NCBI GenBank assembly: GCA_902529515.1
Contig: CABZWX010000006.1
Coordinates: 1 to 64,000, forward strand
DNA length: 64,000 bases
DNA from: an uncultured SAR116 cluster alpha proteobacterium
GTDB taxonomy: Bacteria; Pseudomonadota; Alphaproteobacteria; Puniceispirillales; Marisalimonadaceae
Direction: 5' to 3'
Shown: positions 1-9,351 of the stretch, piece by piece
Layout: each line of letters opens with the position of its first letter
Numbering within the stretch: the first letter of the stretch is position 1
The notes under the pieces: generated by a model
Databases searched by the model: none
Seen by the model: only the letters and a program-made list of their open reading frames with translations
Told to the model about the DNA's origin: nothing
Made by a program: the position numbers and the translations under genes

Positions 1-1511
1 AAGTTTTAGTAAAAAATAAAATAGAAATTCTCTCTACAGGAGGAACTGCTAAATATTTAAAACAAAATTTTATTCCTGTAAAAGAAGTATCAGATCAAAC
101 AAACTTTCCTGAAATTTTAGATGGAAGAGTTAAAACCTTAAATCCTAAAATACATGGTGGTATTCTTTTTAGAAGAGACGATCCTTCACACTTAGAACAA
201 ATGCAGAAACATGATATTTACGAAATAAATCTCTTGGTTATTAATTTATATAAATTTAGAGAGACGTTACAAAAAACATCTAAAAACAGAGATATAATAG
301 AAAATATTGATATTGGCGGACCAGCAATGATTAGAGCTGGAGCAAAAAATCATGAATTTGTAACAGTTGTTACAGATCCCAATGACTATCCAGAATTTAT
401 TTCACAAATTGATAACAATGGAAAAATTAAGTACTCATACAGAAAATATCTTGCTGCAAAGGCATTTAGATTAACTAACGAATACGATAACGCCATTTCA
501 GATTGGTTAGAAGATAAAGAGATTATCTCATCAACTTTTCCTGAAAATTTGTCAATTAATTTAAATAAGTCATATGAAATGCGATACGGTGAAAACCCAC
601 ATCAAAAAGCAGCACTTTATAAAACATCTGATAAAAGAAAAGGAATTACAAATAGTGAAAAACTGCAAGGCAAAGAACTTTCTTATAATAATGTAAATGA
701 CGCGGACGCTGCATTTGAGCTAATCTGTGAATTCAAAAAACCTGCTGTTGCCATAATTAAACATGCCAATCCTTGCGGAGTAGCAGAAAACGATGATCTT
801 AATTCTGCTTGGGAAAAGGCACTTCAAACTGACCCTGTAAGTGCTTTTGGTGGCATAGTATCTATAAATAGAGAATTAAAAAAAGATTTAGCTCTCAAAA
901 TGAAGTCACTTTTTTTAGAAGTCATTATTGCTCCCAGTGTTGACAGAGAAGCTTTAGAGATTTTTGCTGACAAGCCAAATGTTAGAATATTGGCAACTGG
1001 TTCACTAGCATCACCAGAGGATACAGGTTTATTATTTAAATCTATTTCTGGTGGGATGTTAGTACAATCGCGTGACTATAAAGTTTTAAACAGTGACAAC
1101 ATTAAAATAGTAACAAAAAGGAAACCCACAAATAAAGAAATTGATGATTTGTTGTTTGCATGGAAAGTTGCAAAACATACAAAATCAAATGCTATTGTTT
1201 ATGCAAAAAATTTACAAACTGTAGGTATTGGAGCAGGTCAAATGAGTAGAATTGATTCCACTTCAATAGCTAACGAAAAAGCAAAAAGGGCGTCCAATTT
1301 AGCTAAATTGGAAACGTCAATGGCTTATAAATCCGTTGTAGCTAGCGATGCTTTTTTTCCGTTTGCTGATGGTTTGATTGCTGCAGCAAACTCAGGTGTA
1401 ACCGCTGTTATTCAGCCAGGTGGATCTATTCGTGACAAAGAGGTAATTGAAGCAGCTGATGAAAGAAATATTGCGATGATTTTTACATCAATTAGACATT
1501 TTAGGCATTAA
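1..1511 (+). CDS. purH: PurH, bifunctional AICAR transformylase / IMP cyclohydrolase (5' end outside window)
   Basis: This enzyme makes the last two steps of IMP synthesis: formylation of AICAR with 10-formyl-THF, then ring closure. The ORF track starts at an internal Met at 201, but the same frame is open back to the window edge and encodes the conserved cyclohydrolase stretch STGGTAKYLK...EVSDQTNFPEILDGRVKTLNPKIHGGI, so the gene is 5'-truncated by the window; by comparison with the usual family length only about 20 residues are missing. The transformylase half carries the catalytic Lys-His in IIKHANPCGVAE, and the C-terminus ends in the family-typical RHFRH. Its stop overlaps the convergent mutY stop by four bases. 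The purine gene purD lies elsewhere in the window, so there is no pur operon here. Confidence 0.97.
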   Translation, partial: VLVKNKIEILSTGGTAKYLKQNFIPVKEVSDQTNFPEILDGRVKTLNPKIHGGILFRRDDPSHLEQMQKHDIYEINLLVINLYKFRETLQKTSKNRDIIENIDIGGPAMIRAGAKNHEFVTVVTDPNDYPEFISQIDNNGKIKYSYRKYLAAKAFRLTNEYDNAISDWLEDKEIISSTFPENLSINLNKSYEMRYGENPHQKAALYKTSDKRKGITNSEKLQGKELSYNNVNDADAAFELICEFKKPAVAIIKHANPCGVAENDDLNSAWEKALQTDPVSAFGGIVSINRELKKDLALKMKSLFLEVIIAPSVDREALEIFADKPNVRILATGSLASPEDTGLLFKSISGGMLVQSRDYKVLNSDNIKIVTKRKPTNKEIDDLLFAWKVAKHTKSNAIVYAKNLQTVGIGAGQMSRIDSTSIANEKAKRASNLAKLETSMAYKSVVASDAFFPFADGLIAAANSGVTAVIQPGGSIRDKEVIEAADERNIAMIFTSIRHFRH

Positions 1512-2623
1512 AAATCAAGAATCTCATTATTTTTTAAAGCATTCAAAATTTTTTTAATTAAACTTGGGAGTGCTAAATCATTTATATTTTTTTTTTGTAC
1601 AAATCTATAAGAGCTTTTGCTTAAGTCATTAATCAATGCATTTCCATCATTTATTGTAGCAATTGCCACAGAGCAATTAAGTTTGAAATGAGTGAAAATG
1701 TGATTTAAATTCTGATCTAATATCTTCCATTTCATACCTAAAAAAATAGGTTTTTTTTTATTAAATTTTGGAGATTTTTTAAATCTATTACTTTCTTCAT
1801 ACCAGCCTATCGAGGGCAACACATCCATGTTGGCTAAAAGTCCACTACTCTTATTGGTTTCAAACAAAACAGCACCATTTTTATTCTGTAAATAGAAGAA
1901 TAATCCATACCGCTCTTCTTTTTCTTTTTTTGGAAGTTTTATTGGATATTGCTTAGCACTAGTTGTGCCACCAACGTCACAAATAGCTAATAAAGGACAC
2001 ATTTTACATCTTGGTGACTTAGGAATACAAATTAATGAACCTAAATCCATTAAGGCTTGTGCATAATCTCCATGCCTGTTATCAGGAAGGTGTTTTTCAG
2101 CAATGTTTTTGATAAAAATCTTTGATTCCTTTATGGGTTTTTCAACCGCATAAAATCTTGAAAAAACTCTTTCAACATTTCCATCTATTACATTTGATTT
2201 TCTATCAAATGCTATAGCCATAATGGCTGATGATGTATATTCGCCTATTCCAGGAAGGGCCATTAAAGAATTTTTATCTGTAGGGAAAAATCCATCATAT
2301 TTATTAGAAATTATTTTTGCTGTTTCATGCAAATTTTTAGCTCTACTATAATAGCCAAGTCCTGCCCAATATGAATTAATCTCATGTAATTCTGCTTTTG
2401 CAAGGGTATTTATATCAGGCCATTTTCTAACAAACTTTAAAAAATATGGTATTACTGTTTTTACTACAGTTTGTTGCAACATAATTTCTGATAAATAAAC
2501 AAAATAAGGATTTGAAATTTCACCTGGTGGCGCTCTCCAAGGTAAAATTCTTCTATTAAAGTCGTACCAAGATAACAATGAATTTGAAAAAGTATTGTAG
2601 TTATTTTTTTTTAACTGTGTCAT
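1508..2623 (-). CDS. mutY: MutY, A/G-specific adenine glycosylase
   Basis: This base-excision-repair glycosylase removes adenine mispaired with 8-oxoguanine. The sequence shows the HhH-GPD core: the catalytic Glu in SEIMLQQT near residue 46, the helix-hairpin-helix LPGIGEYTSSAI, and the catalytic Asp in VIDGNVERVF. The [4Fe-4S] loop follows as C-x6-C-x2-C-x5-C (CIPKSPRCKMCPLLAIC). The last third is the weaker NUDIX-like domain that reads the 8-oxoG strand. Length (371 aa) is normal for the family. It is divergent from the DUF721 gene, and the order mutY, DUF721, dsbA, smc is a conserved alphaproteobacterial neighbourhood. Confidence 0.96.
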   Translation of the reverse strand: MTQLKKNNYNTFSNSLLSWYDFNRRILPWRAPPGEISNPYFVYLSEIMLQQTVVKTVIPYFLKFVRKWPDINTLAKAELHEINSYWAGLGYYSRAKNLHETAKIISNKYDGFFPTDKNSLMALPGIGEYTSSAIMAIAFDRKSNVIDGNVERVFSRFYAVEKPIKESKIFIKNIAEKHLPDNRHGDYAQALMDLGSLICIPKSPRCKMCPLLAICDVGGTTSAKQYPIKLPKKEKEERYGLFFYLQNKNGAVLFETNKSSGLLANMDVLPSIGWYEESNRFKKSPKFNKKKPIFLGMKWKILDQNLNHIFTHFKLNCSVAIATINDGNALINDLSKSSYRFVQKKNINDLALPSLIKKILNALKNNEILDF

Positions 2624-2679
2624 ATAATTTTATTATATAATAAAATCAAAAAAATTTAATTTAAAATAATTGTTAACAT

Positions 2680-3117
2680 ATGAAGTCTTTGTTAAAAATC
2701 ACAGAAAATATTTTTGAGAAAAATCTGAGTAGATTAGGATCTATTCAAAATCATATATTTTTCAATTGGGCACATATTGCAGGTCAATATGCAGATATAA
2801 CAATTCCACATAAAATAAAATTTGGTAGAAAAAAAAATATCGATGGCCAAATAACAATCAAAGTCCAAAGTGGCTTCGGACTTGAAGTGCAATACGCAAT
2901 TCCACTTCTATTGGATCAAATTAATGCTCGATTCGGATTTAAAGCAATATCAAAAATGAAAATTATTCAAGCTGACATTCAGAACAACTTTGAAATAAAA
3001 AAAGAACCTATTAAACGTACTTTGGAAAATACTCTAGAAAATTTGGAGTCTAATATACTTCCAGACAGCGAACTGAAATTAGCAATGCAAGAATTTGAGA
3101 TTTCTAGAAAAAAATAG
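2680..3117 (+). CDS. DUF721 family protein (DciA-like)
   Basis: A 145-aa protein whose N-terminal 100 residues match the DUF721 pattern, with an amphipathic start (NIFEKNLSRLGSIQNHIFFNWAHIAG), alternating basic strands, and a helix LEVQYAIPLLLDQINARFGFKAI. Some DUF721 proteins (DciA) load or regulate the replicative helicase DnaB; whether this alphaproteobacterial version does so is inference. The C-terminal 40 residues are charged and probably disordered. It sits between divergent mutY and co-directional dsbA, as in many alphaproteobacteria. I do not see the extra KH-like features needed to call it dciA with certainty. Confidence 0.75.
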   Translation: MKSLLKITENIFEKNLSRLGSIQNHIFFNWAHIAGQYADITIPHKIKFGRKKNIDGQITIKVQSGFGLEVQYAIPLLLDQINARFGFKAISKMKIIQADIQNNFEIKKEPIKRTLENTLENLESNILPDSELKLAMQEFEISRKK

Positions 3118-3203
3118 TTGCATTTTATAAAATCTTGTTCTTTGTACATTAATCTTAGTATATAAGATTACTATTATTTGAAATTTTAAATGAGCAAAAC
3201 AAT

Positions 3204-3842
3204 ATGGGGAAAAATATGTTTTTAAATAGAAGAAAATTTTTACTAAGTATTGGTGCTTTTTTCTTATTTTCAAAAAAAAGTTTTTCAAATCAAACCTCAT
3301 TAAACGAGTTGATGCGAAAACAATTTTTGGGTTCTAATAATGCACCCATTAAAATAAAAGAATTCTTTTCATTAACCTGTGGTCACTGTTCTAACTTTCA
3401 TATAAAAACTTTACCTCAACTCAAAAAAAAATACATTGATACGGGTAAAGTTCAATTAGAATTTATTGATTACCCCCTTGACAGACTTGCCGTTATAGCA
3501 GCTACATTAGCTAGATCAATACCAACAAAGGATGGATATATAGAAGCTGTTAGCATTTTATTAAAAAAGCAGAAACAATGGGCATATTCAAAAAATCCTT
3601 TGAATGAATTACAATCAATTGCAAAATTATTTGGAATATCATCAAAAAAATTTAATGATATTTCTCAAAACATTCCTCTTATGCAGGAAATTGTTACAAA
3701 AATGGAGGAAGAGTCTAAAAACTTTGATATAAACTCCACTCCAACTTTCATTGTAAATGATAAATATAAAATTTCTGGAGCTCTATCTTTCAAAGACTTT
3801 GAAAAAGAACTTTTGAAGTCAATTAACGCAAAAAAGTCTTAA
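3204..3842 (+). CDS. DsbA-family thiol:disulfide oxidoreductase
   Basis: A periplasmic thioredoxin-fold protein with the redox motif CGHC (LTCGHCSNFH, residues about 59-62) and the cis-Pro loop NSTPTFIVND near the C-terminus. The N-terminus NRRKFLLSIGAFFLFSKKSFS is a signal sequence with a twin-Arg pair, so Tat export is possible. The ORF track starts at 3204; an equally plausible start is the ATG at 3216 (MFLNRRKF), which gives a more usual signal peptide. It probably inserts disulfides into secreted proteins, perhaps together with the DsbD-like reductase at 13283-15253. It lies 18 bases upstream of smc, the usual alphaproteobacterial arrangement, though the functions are unrelated. Confidence 0.9.
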   Translation: MGKNMFLNRRKFLLSIGAFFLFSKKSFSNQTSLNELMRKQFLGSNNAPIKIKEFFSLTCGHCSNFHIKTLPQLKKKYIDTGKVQLEFIDYPLDRLAVIAATLARSIPTKDGYIEAVSILLKKQKQWAYSKNPLNELQSIAKLFGISSKKFNDISQNIPLMQEIVTKMEEESKNFDINSTPTFIVNDKYKISGALSFKDFEKELLKSINAKKS

Positions 3843-3860
3843 GGTAAAATTGGAAAACAA

Positions 3861-6800
3861 ATGAAATTCAAATCAATAAGAATTTCTGGATTTAAATCTT
3901 TTTTAGAGCCAACAGAAATAGACCTTAATGAAGGGTTAACTGGGATAGTAGGTCCAAATGGCTGTGGCAAATCAAACATTGTAGAAGCTATTAAATGGGT
4001 AATGGGTGAAAACTCAGCAAGACAAATGCGTGGCGAAGGTATGGATGATGTAATTTTTTCTGGATCAAATGAACGTCCAGCAAGAAATTTTGCAGAAGTT
4101 ACAATTAAATTAGATAATACTGAAAAAAAAGCTCCTGCTAATTTTAATCAATTTAATGAAATTGAAATTTCAAGAAAAATTGAACGAGATAAAGGTTCGA
4201 CTTACAGGGTTAATTCTAAACAAGTTAGAGCTAGAGATGTACAATTAATTTTTGCAGATACCGCTACTGGAGCTCGATCATCAGGAATTGTAAGTCAGGG
4301 AAGGATTTCACAAATAATTGAGTACAGTCTTGACGATAGAAGAATAATTCTTGAAGAAGCTGCAAACATTAAAGGGTTACATAATAGGAGACATGAAGCG
4401 GAATTAAAATTAAACGGAGCTACTGATAACTTAAGTAGGTTGTTAGATATTGAGAATACATACAATCAACAACTAATTGAATTAGAAAAACAAGGTAGAA
4501 AGGCAGCTCGTTACAGATCAGTAGGAGATAGATTAAGAAAAGCAGAAGCTTCGCTTTTCTTGTCATTATTAAATTCCGCTGAAAAAGAATTTGATGAACT
4601 AGAAACAAAATTTGAGAAATCAAAAAATAACGTCGAAGAGGCTCAAATAAACTTATCTAAAAACACAAAATCAAAGCTAGAAATTTTTAATAAGTTACCT
4701 GAGCTAAGAAAAGTTGAAACAGAAAAAGCTGCTATTTTACAATCATTAAATATTTCAAAAATAAGATTAGAAGAAGAAGAAGCAACTTCAAAATTTACGT
4801 TGAATAATGTTCTTAACCAAATAACACAAATAGAAACTGATATTAAAAGAGAAATTGAAATAAAAGACGATGCAAATAAAACAATTGCAAATCTTCTTTT
4901 AGAAAAAGACAAGCTACAATTAGATACAAAAGATTTCACAACTAAGAAAAATGATGCTTCAAAAAAAGTAAATGAACTTAAAATAAAATCTGAAGATGCA
5001 GATGCAAAACTTTCATCTATTAATTCCGAAATTTTTTCAATAAAATCTGACAAATCAGATCTAGAAAATCGTATTAATAATTTAAAAGAAAAAATAAAAA
5101 ATTCAGAAGATCAAAAATCACAGTTCAATATTACTGAAGATAAAAAGTTAATCGATGAGCACAACAAAATAAGGGTTAATATTGAAAAGTTAATTAAAGA
5201 AGAAAGCAACAAGCTAGAATTAATAAAAAAACAATTAGAAACTAAAGAGAATTTAAATATAAACCTAAAAGAAAAGAAGGGTAAAATAGATTATGATCTC
5301 AATGTAATGAGAGCTGATTTACATTCTTTATCTTCGCTATTAGGCTATGATGAATTCAAAAACAACACTCTAGAAGCAACAATAGATGATATAGGGAACC
5401 TTCAAGATGCAATTGGATCGGTACTAGGTGAAACAATATTAGCTCCAATAAATTCAGACAATTCAGACGAACAGGACATTTCTTACTGGAAAGAAATTAC
5501 AACTAAATTTGAAGAAAAGTTACCCAAAGGTGCTACTCCTATAATTTCTAAAATAAAAAAGAATTCAATTCTAGATATTGCATTAATCGGTATAGGCATT
5601 GTAGAAAATGAAAAAACTGCTCTTAAACTTCAAAAAGAATTATCTTTTGGACAGGCTTTGACAACTTTAAAAGGAGGCTTATGGAGATGGGATGGATATG
5701 TTCAACCTTTAGGTGTTCAAAATAGTTATTCAGAAAGATTACAACAAATTACTAAATTAAGAAATTTACAAGATGAATTACCATCTAAAGAAAAAGAAGA
5801 AGTTACAATTGTTAATGAAATTATTCAAAATGAGTTGGAATTAAAGAAATTTTTTGGAACAACGAAGGAAATAGAATCTAAAATAAACTTACTGAATAAT
5901 GAATTAAATGACACAAAATTATCAATTTCAAGTTTAGATTCAAAGATAAATTCAAGTAATATCTTATTAAAAGAACATCAAAATATTTTAGATACATCTC
6001 AAAAAGAATTAGTAGATTTAGAAACACTATCTAAAAAATCACTAAACTTGCCAACTTTACTAGCAGATGAATTAAAAATCAGAAATGCAGCTGATCAATG
6101 TAGAAACGAATTGACAGGTGCAATGGCTGCAGAGCAACAAATTAGAAATCAGGAAAGTTTTCAACAAAGAAACCTAATGCAAATTAACAATCAAAAAAAT
6201 GATTGGGAAAACAGAAAGGACGAGGCAGAAACAAGAATTAAATCTTTAAAAGAAAGACTAGATAACTTGAAAGAAGATAAATCAAGACTTGAGAAACTAC
6301 CAGATAATTTTGTGGAAAAAGCTAATGAATTAAATATCAAGATTGAAACAGCTGAACAAAAAAGAAACCTTGCTGCAGATAAGTTAGTACAAACGGAAAC
6401 ATTATTTAATGAAGCCGAAAAATTGGAAAAATCGTCAGAACAAAATTTAGCATCTTTTCGAGAAGTCATGATAAAAGTAGAAGCCGCACTTAATCTAGCT
6501 AGCACAAAAATAGAAAATATCGAGGATAGAGTTTATGAGAAACTCAGGGTAAAGTCGAAGCAATTAAAAGAAATTGTTAATTTAAGTGACAACGAAGAAT
6601 TAAATACATCAATCGAAACTTTAGAAAAAACAGTTCAAAGATTATTAAATGAAAGAGAATCATTAGGCGCTGTAAATTTACGTGCCGATGAAGAAATGAA
6701 CGAAATGAGACAAAAAATTGAATTGATGTCTAAGGAAAGAGTTGACTTAGAATTAGCAATTGAAAAACTAAAAAGTGGAATTTTTGAATTAAATAAAGAA

Positions 6801-7289
6801 GGCAGACAACGTCTTATAGATAGTTTTGAGCTCGTAAATAAAAACTTTAAGAAACTTTTTAAAGAGCTTTTTGGAGGTGGAGACGCTGAATTAAAATTAG
6901 TTGGAGATGATGATCCTCTTAAAGCTGGATTGGAAATATTAGCAAGTCCACCTGGAAAAAAAATGCAATTACTTTCCTTGTTGTCAGGTGGAGAACAAGC
7001 TTTAACAGCCATATCTCTCATTTTTTCTGTTTTCTTATGCAATCCTGCTCCAATATGTATTTTAGATGAAGTAGATGCTGCTTTGGATGATAGTAATGTT
7101 AGCAGATTCTGTAACTTATTAGATAAAATAGTAGATGAAACAGAAACCTATTTTTTAGTTGTGACACACCACAGATTGACTATGGCTAAAATGAATAGAC
7201 TTTTTGGTGTTACTATGGAACAAAAAGGCATAAGTAGACTAGTTTCTGTTGATTTAGAACAAGCAAATAAAATAAAGGATATAGCCTAA
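3861..7289 (+). CDS. smc: Smc, chromosome partition/condensin ATPase
   Basis: The structural maintenance of chromosomes protein, the ATPase core of bacterial condensin. The N-terminal head has Walker A GPNGCGKSN (residues 31-39), followed by long coiled coils rich in K, E and L, a hinge domain near residues 480-620 (containing GNLQDAIGSVLGE and ATLKGGLWRWDGY), a second coiled coil, and the C-terminal head with signature LLSGGEQALTA and Walker B ICILDEVDAALDD. At 1142 aa it has the expected length. The partner genes scpA and scpB are not in the window. Several minus-strand ORFs in the track are shadows of the coiled coil. Confidence 0.98.
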   Translation: MKFKSIRISGFKSFLEPTEIDLNEGLTGIVGPNGCGKSNIVEAIKWVMGENSARQMRGEGMDDVIFSGSNERPARNFAEVTIKLDNTEKKAPANFNQFNEIEISRKIERDKGSTYRVNSKQVRARDVQLIFADTATGARSSGIVSQGRISQIIEYSLDDRRIILEEAANIKGLHNRRHEAELKLNGATDNLSRLLDIENTYNQQLIELEKQGRKAARYRSVGDRLRKAEASLFLSLLNSAEKEFDELETKFEKSKNNVEEAQINLSKNTKSKLEIFNKLPELRKVETEKAAILQSLNISKIRLEEEEATSKFTLNNVLNQITQIETDIKREIEIKDDANKTIANLLLEKDKLQLDTKDFTTKKNDASKKVNELKIKSEDADAKLSSINSEIFSIKSDKSDLENRINNLKEKIKNSEDQKSQFNITEDKKLIDEHNKIRVNIEKLIKEESNKLELIKKQLETKENLNINLKEKKGKIDYDLNVMRADLHSLSSLLGYDEFKNNTLEATIDDIGNLQDAIGSVLGETILAPINSDNSDEQDISYWKEITTKFEEKLPKGATPIISKIKKNSILDIALIGIGIVENEKTALKLQKELSFGQALTTLKGGLWRWDGYVQPLGVQNSYSERLQQITKLRNLQDELPSKEKEEVTIVNEIIQNELELKKFFGTTKEIESKINLLNNELNDTKLSISSLDSKINSSNILLKEHQNILDTSQKELVDLETLSKKSLNLPTLLADELKIRNAADQCRNELTGAMAAEQQIRNQESFQQRNLMQINNQKNDWENRKDEAETRIKSLKERLDNLKEDKSRLEKLPDNFVEKANELNIKIETAEQKRNLAADKLVQTETLFNEAEKLEKSSEQNLASFREVMIKVEAALNLASTKIENIEDRVYEKLRVKSKQLKEIVNLSDNEELNTSIETLEKTVQRLLNERESLGAVNLRADEEMNEMRQKIELMSKERVDLELAIEKLKSGIFELNKEGRQRLIDSFELVNKNFKKLFKELFGGGDAELKLVGDDDPLKAGLEILASPPGKKMQLLSLLSGGEQALTAISLIFSVFLCNPAPICILDEVDAALDDSNVSRFCNLLDKIVDETETYFLVVTHHRLTMAKMNRLFGVTMEQKGISRLVSVDLEQANKIKDIA

Positions 7290-7311
7290 TTAAAGTTTTT
7301 GAAGTAAACTC

Positions 7312-7340
7312 TTGACTTATTTGTTAGCTCAAAATAATTT
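7312..7340 (+). promoter_or_regulatory. Candidate sigma70-type promoter of the atp F0 operon
   Basis: TTGACT, a 17-base spacer, then TAATTT, about 35 bases before the atpI start. The -35 hexamer is close to consensus and the -10 is only moderate. It lies in the only spacer between smc and the F0 genes, so an operon promoter is expected here. Confidence 0.4.
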
Positions 7341-7374
7341 AAGCACGCTTATAGTTTTCATTTGAAAGTATAGT

Positions 7375-7683
7375 ATGAGCACGTTAAATAAAGAAAAAAA
7401 TTTATCAAAAAGAATAGATGCTGCACTAGCTAAGAAGGATTATAAAAAAACATTTAGAGATACAGATTCGCTTAATATTTACTATAGAGTTGGAACAGAA
7501 TTACTAGCAGGTTTGCTTATTGGTGCGGGCTTAGGATGGACAATAGATCAGTGGTTTAATACAACTCCATTATTCTTATTAGTATTTTTTTTATTAGGTG
7601 GTGTAGCTGGGATATATAACCTTTGGAGAGTTTTGACTGGCAAAGGTTTGAAAATGGGATTTTTTAACGAAAAAGAAAAATAA
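7375..7683 (+). CDS. atpI: AtpI/AtpZ-like F0 ATP synthase accessory protein
   Basis: A 102-aa membrane protein with two transmembrane helices (LLAGLLIGAGLGWTIDQWF and PLFLLVFFLLGGVAGIYNLWRVL), the pattern of the AtpI family that begins alphaproteobacterial F0 operons. AtpI proteins are thought to assist c-ring assembly or Mg2+ supply and are not part of the final enzyme. The gene ends one base before atpB, which suggests translational coupling. Length and the GxGxGW helix support the family call. Confidence 0.85.
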   Translation: MSTLNKEKNLSKRIDAALAKKDYKKTFRDTDSLNIYYRVGTELLAGLLIGAGLGWTIDQWFNTTPLFLLVFFLLGGVAGIYNLWRVLTGKGLKMGFFNEKEK

Positions 7684-7684
7684 T

Positions 7685-8428
7685 ATGAATTCACCTGTAG
7701 AACAATTTACAATTAAAACTTTATACGAACTTAATTTTATGGGTGTTGATGTATCATTCACTAACGCTTCTCTATTCATGATGTTGTCTATTTTTGGGTC
7801 AGTTTGTTTTTTATATTTTGGATCAAGGAAACAAGCACTTATACCTGGAAGATTTCAATCGTTAGTAGAAATGTCATATGAGTTTGTTGCAAATATGGTT
7901 AAAGAAAATGCAGGCAAAGGTAGTCAAGCTTACTTTCCATTTATTTTCACTTTATTTATGTTTATTTTATTTGGAAATCTGCTTGGAATGATACCCTACA
8001 GTTACACTTTCACGTCACAAATAGCAGTTACTTTTACATTGGCTGTAATTATATTCGTAGGAGTTACAATTATTGCAATTTTAAAACATGGCTTTAAATT
8101 TTTTACATACTTTTTTCCATCTGGAGTTCCAATTGGCCTAGCACCTCTATTGATACCAATTGAAATTATCTCTTACTTTATCCGTCCAATTAGTTTATCT
8201 GTCAGATTATTTGCTAATATGTTAGCCGGACACACAATGATGAAGGTATTTGCTGGACTTATAATTATGATGGGATCAGCAGGTGGCGTTTTAAAAGCAG
8301 GTGCCGTATTACCTCTTTTGGCAGTTATTGGTTTAACTGGACTGGAATTTTTAGTAGCCGCACTTCAAGCCTATGTTTTCAGTATTTTAACATGTATGTA
8401 CCTTCATGATGCAATACATTTACACTAA
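7685..8428 (+). CDS. atpB: ATP synthase F0 subunit a
   Basis: The stator subunit a (247 aa), which forms the two proton half-channels against the c-ring. The conserved Arg helix is visible as ISLSVRLFANMLAGHTMMK, and the last helices (LEFLVAALQAYVFSILTCMYLHDAIH) match the family C-terminus. Five to six membrane segments are apparent. It sits between atpI and atpE in the standard order. The F1 genes (atpHAGDC) are absent from the window, as expected for alphaproteobacteria, which encode F1 in a separate operon. Confidence 0.97.
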   Translation: MNSPVEQFTIKTLYELNFMGVDVSFTNASLFMMLSIFGSVCFLYFGSRKQALIPGRFQSLVEMSYEFVANMVKENAGKGSQAYFPFIFTLFMFILFGNLLGMIPYSYTFTSQIAVTFTLAVIIFVGVTIIAILKHGFKFFTYFFPSGVPIGLAPLLIPIEIISYFIRPISLSVRLFANMLAGHTMMKVFAGLIIMMGSAGGVLKAGAVLPLLAVIGLTGLEFLVAALQAYVFSILTCMYLHDAIHLH

Positions 8429-8469
8429 TTCATTACTAAATTTAAAATTACTCAAGAAAGGAAAAAAAT

Positions 8470-8697
8470 ATGGAAATGGATGCCGCAAAATTAATAGGAG
8501 CTGGATTAGCCGTTATAGCTTTAGCTGGAGTTGGAGTTGGAATTGGTAATATTTTTGCTTCATTAGTTACAGCTGTTGGAAGAAACCCAGCAGCAAAAAA
8601 TGAAGTATTTGGAATAGCTATTTTAGGATTTGCACTAACAGAAGCTGTTGCACTTTTTGCATTAGTTATTGCGTTATTACTATTATTCACATTCTAA
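8470..8697 (+). CDS. atpE: ATP synthase F0 subunit c
   Basis: The 75-aa proteolipid of the rotor ring. It has two helices joined by the polar loop VGRNPAAK. Helix 1 carries the glycine-rich packing motif [18 protein letters not shown] and helix 2 carries the proton-binding Glu in [16 protein letters not shown] see no sodium-type ligand set around that Glu, so the enzyme is probably proton-driven. An RBS (AAGAAAGGAAAAAAAT) precedes the start. The stem-loop immediately after it may raise c over downstream subunits, matching the need for many c copies per complex. Confidence 0.97.
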   Translation: MEMDAAKLIGAGLAVIALAGVGVGIGNIFASLVTAVGRNPAAKNEVFGIAILGFALTEAVALFALVIALLLLFTF

Positions 8698-8711
8698 TAA
8701 AAATCTAATCT

Positions 8712-8744
8712 TGCCTATAGTAATTTAACTATAGGCAGATTTTT
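8712..8744 (+). terminator. Stem-loop with T-tract between atpE and atpF' (attenuator or 3' stabiliser)
   Basis: TGCCTATAG - TAATTTAA - CTATAGGCA forms a perfect nine-base-pair stem with an eight-base loop, followed by GATTTTT. It begins 14 bases after the atpE stop and lies inside an operon, so partial termination or mRNA 3'-end protection is more likely than a full stop. Confidence 0.75.
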
Positions 8745-8762
8745 ACTAAATAAGAATAACAA

Positions 8763-9350
8763 ATGTCATACTATCGTAAATTTATCTTAGTTTTACCACT
8801 CTCTACAAGCACTTCTTATGTTGCTCAAGCTAATGAAGGTAAAGCTGGACTGCCACAATTAGATTTTAATACATATCCATCTCTTGTTTTTTGGTCTGTT
8901 TTATCACTAATTATAGGTTATATCTTGATGAAATATCTGGTAACTCCAAATATAAAATCAATTTTAAATAACAGGGAAACTAATATCCAAAATGACTTAG
9001 TAAAAGCTAAAACTTCAAGTCAAGAGACTGAAAAAATAAAGGAAAATATTATTAATTCTCAGACGGAAATAAAATCTAGATCACAATTAATTGTGAATCA
9101 AGCTCTTGCTGAATCAAAACAAAATATCGAAAAAAAAGAAAAAGATATAAATCAAAAATTAAATGAAAAATTAGTTAAAGCTGAGAAACAAATAATGGAA
9201 ACACAAAAATTAGTTATAAAGGAAGTTATAAATAACGCTGAAGAACTCACTGCAAAAGTCATTCAAAACTTAACTGATCTCAAATACGATAAGGTTGATG
9301 GCAAGAAAGCAATTAATACAGCATCAAAAGATGTATTAGTGGAGAAATAG
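8763..9350 (+). CDS. atpF': ATP synthase F0 subunit b'
   Basis: The first of two b-type peripheral stalk subunits, as in other alphaproteobacteria. It has an N-terminal extension of about 30 residues (MSYYRKFILVLPLSTSTSYVAQA) that looks like a signal peptide, then a membrane helix (YPSLVFWSVLSLIIGYILMKYLVTPNI) and a long charged helix typical of the stalk. The Pro after the helix (LVTPNIKSIL) is the b' hallmark. It ends one base before atpF. Subunit assignment as b' rather than b rests on order and the extension. Confidence 0.88.
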   Translation: MSYYRKFILVLPLSTSTSYVAQANEGKAGLPQLDFNTYPSLVFWSVLSLIIGYILMKYLVTPNIKSILNNRETNIQNDLVKAKTSSQETEKIKENIINSQTEIKSRSQLIVNQALAESKQNIEKKEKDINQKLNEKLVKAEKQIMETQKLVIKEVINNAEELTAKVIQNLTDLKYDKVDGKKAINTASKDVLVEK

Positions 9351-9351
9351 A

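Noticed and set aside
4643-5053. Minus-strand 136-aa ORF inside smc, and similar ones at 6191..6505 and 6635..7042
   Set aside because: Shadows of the coiled-coil and head coding sequence of smc; Ser/Phe-rich with no domain.
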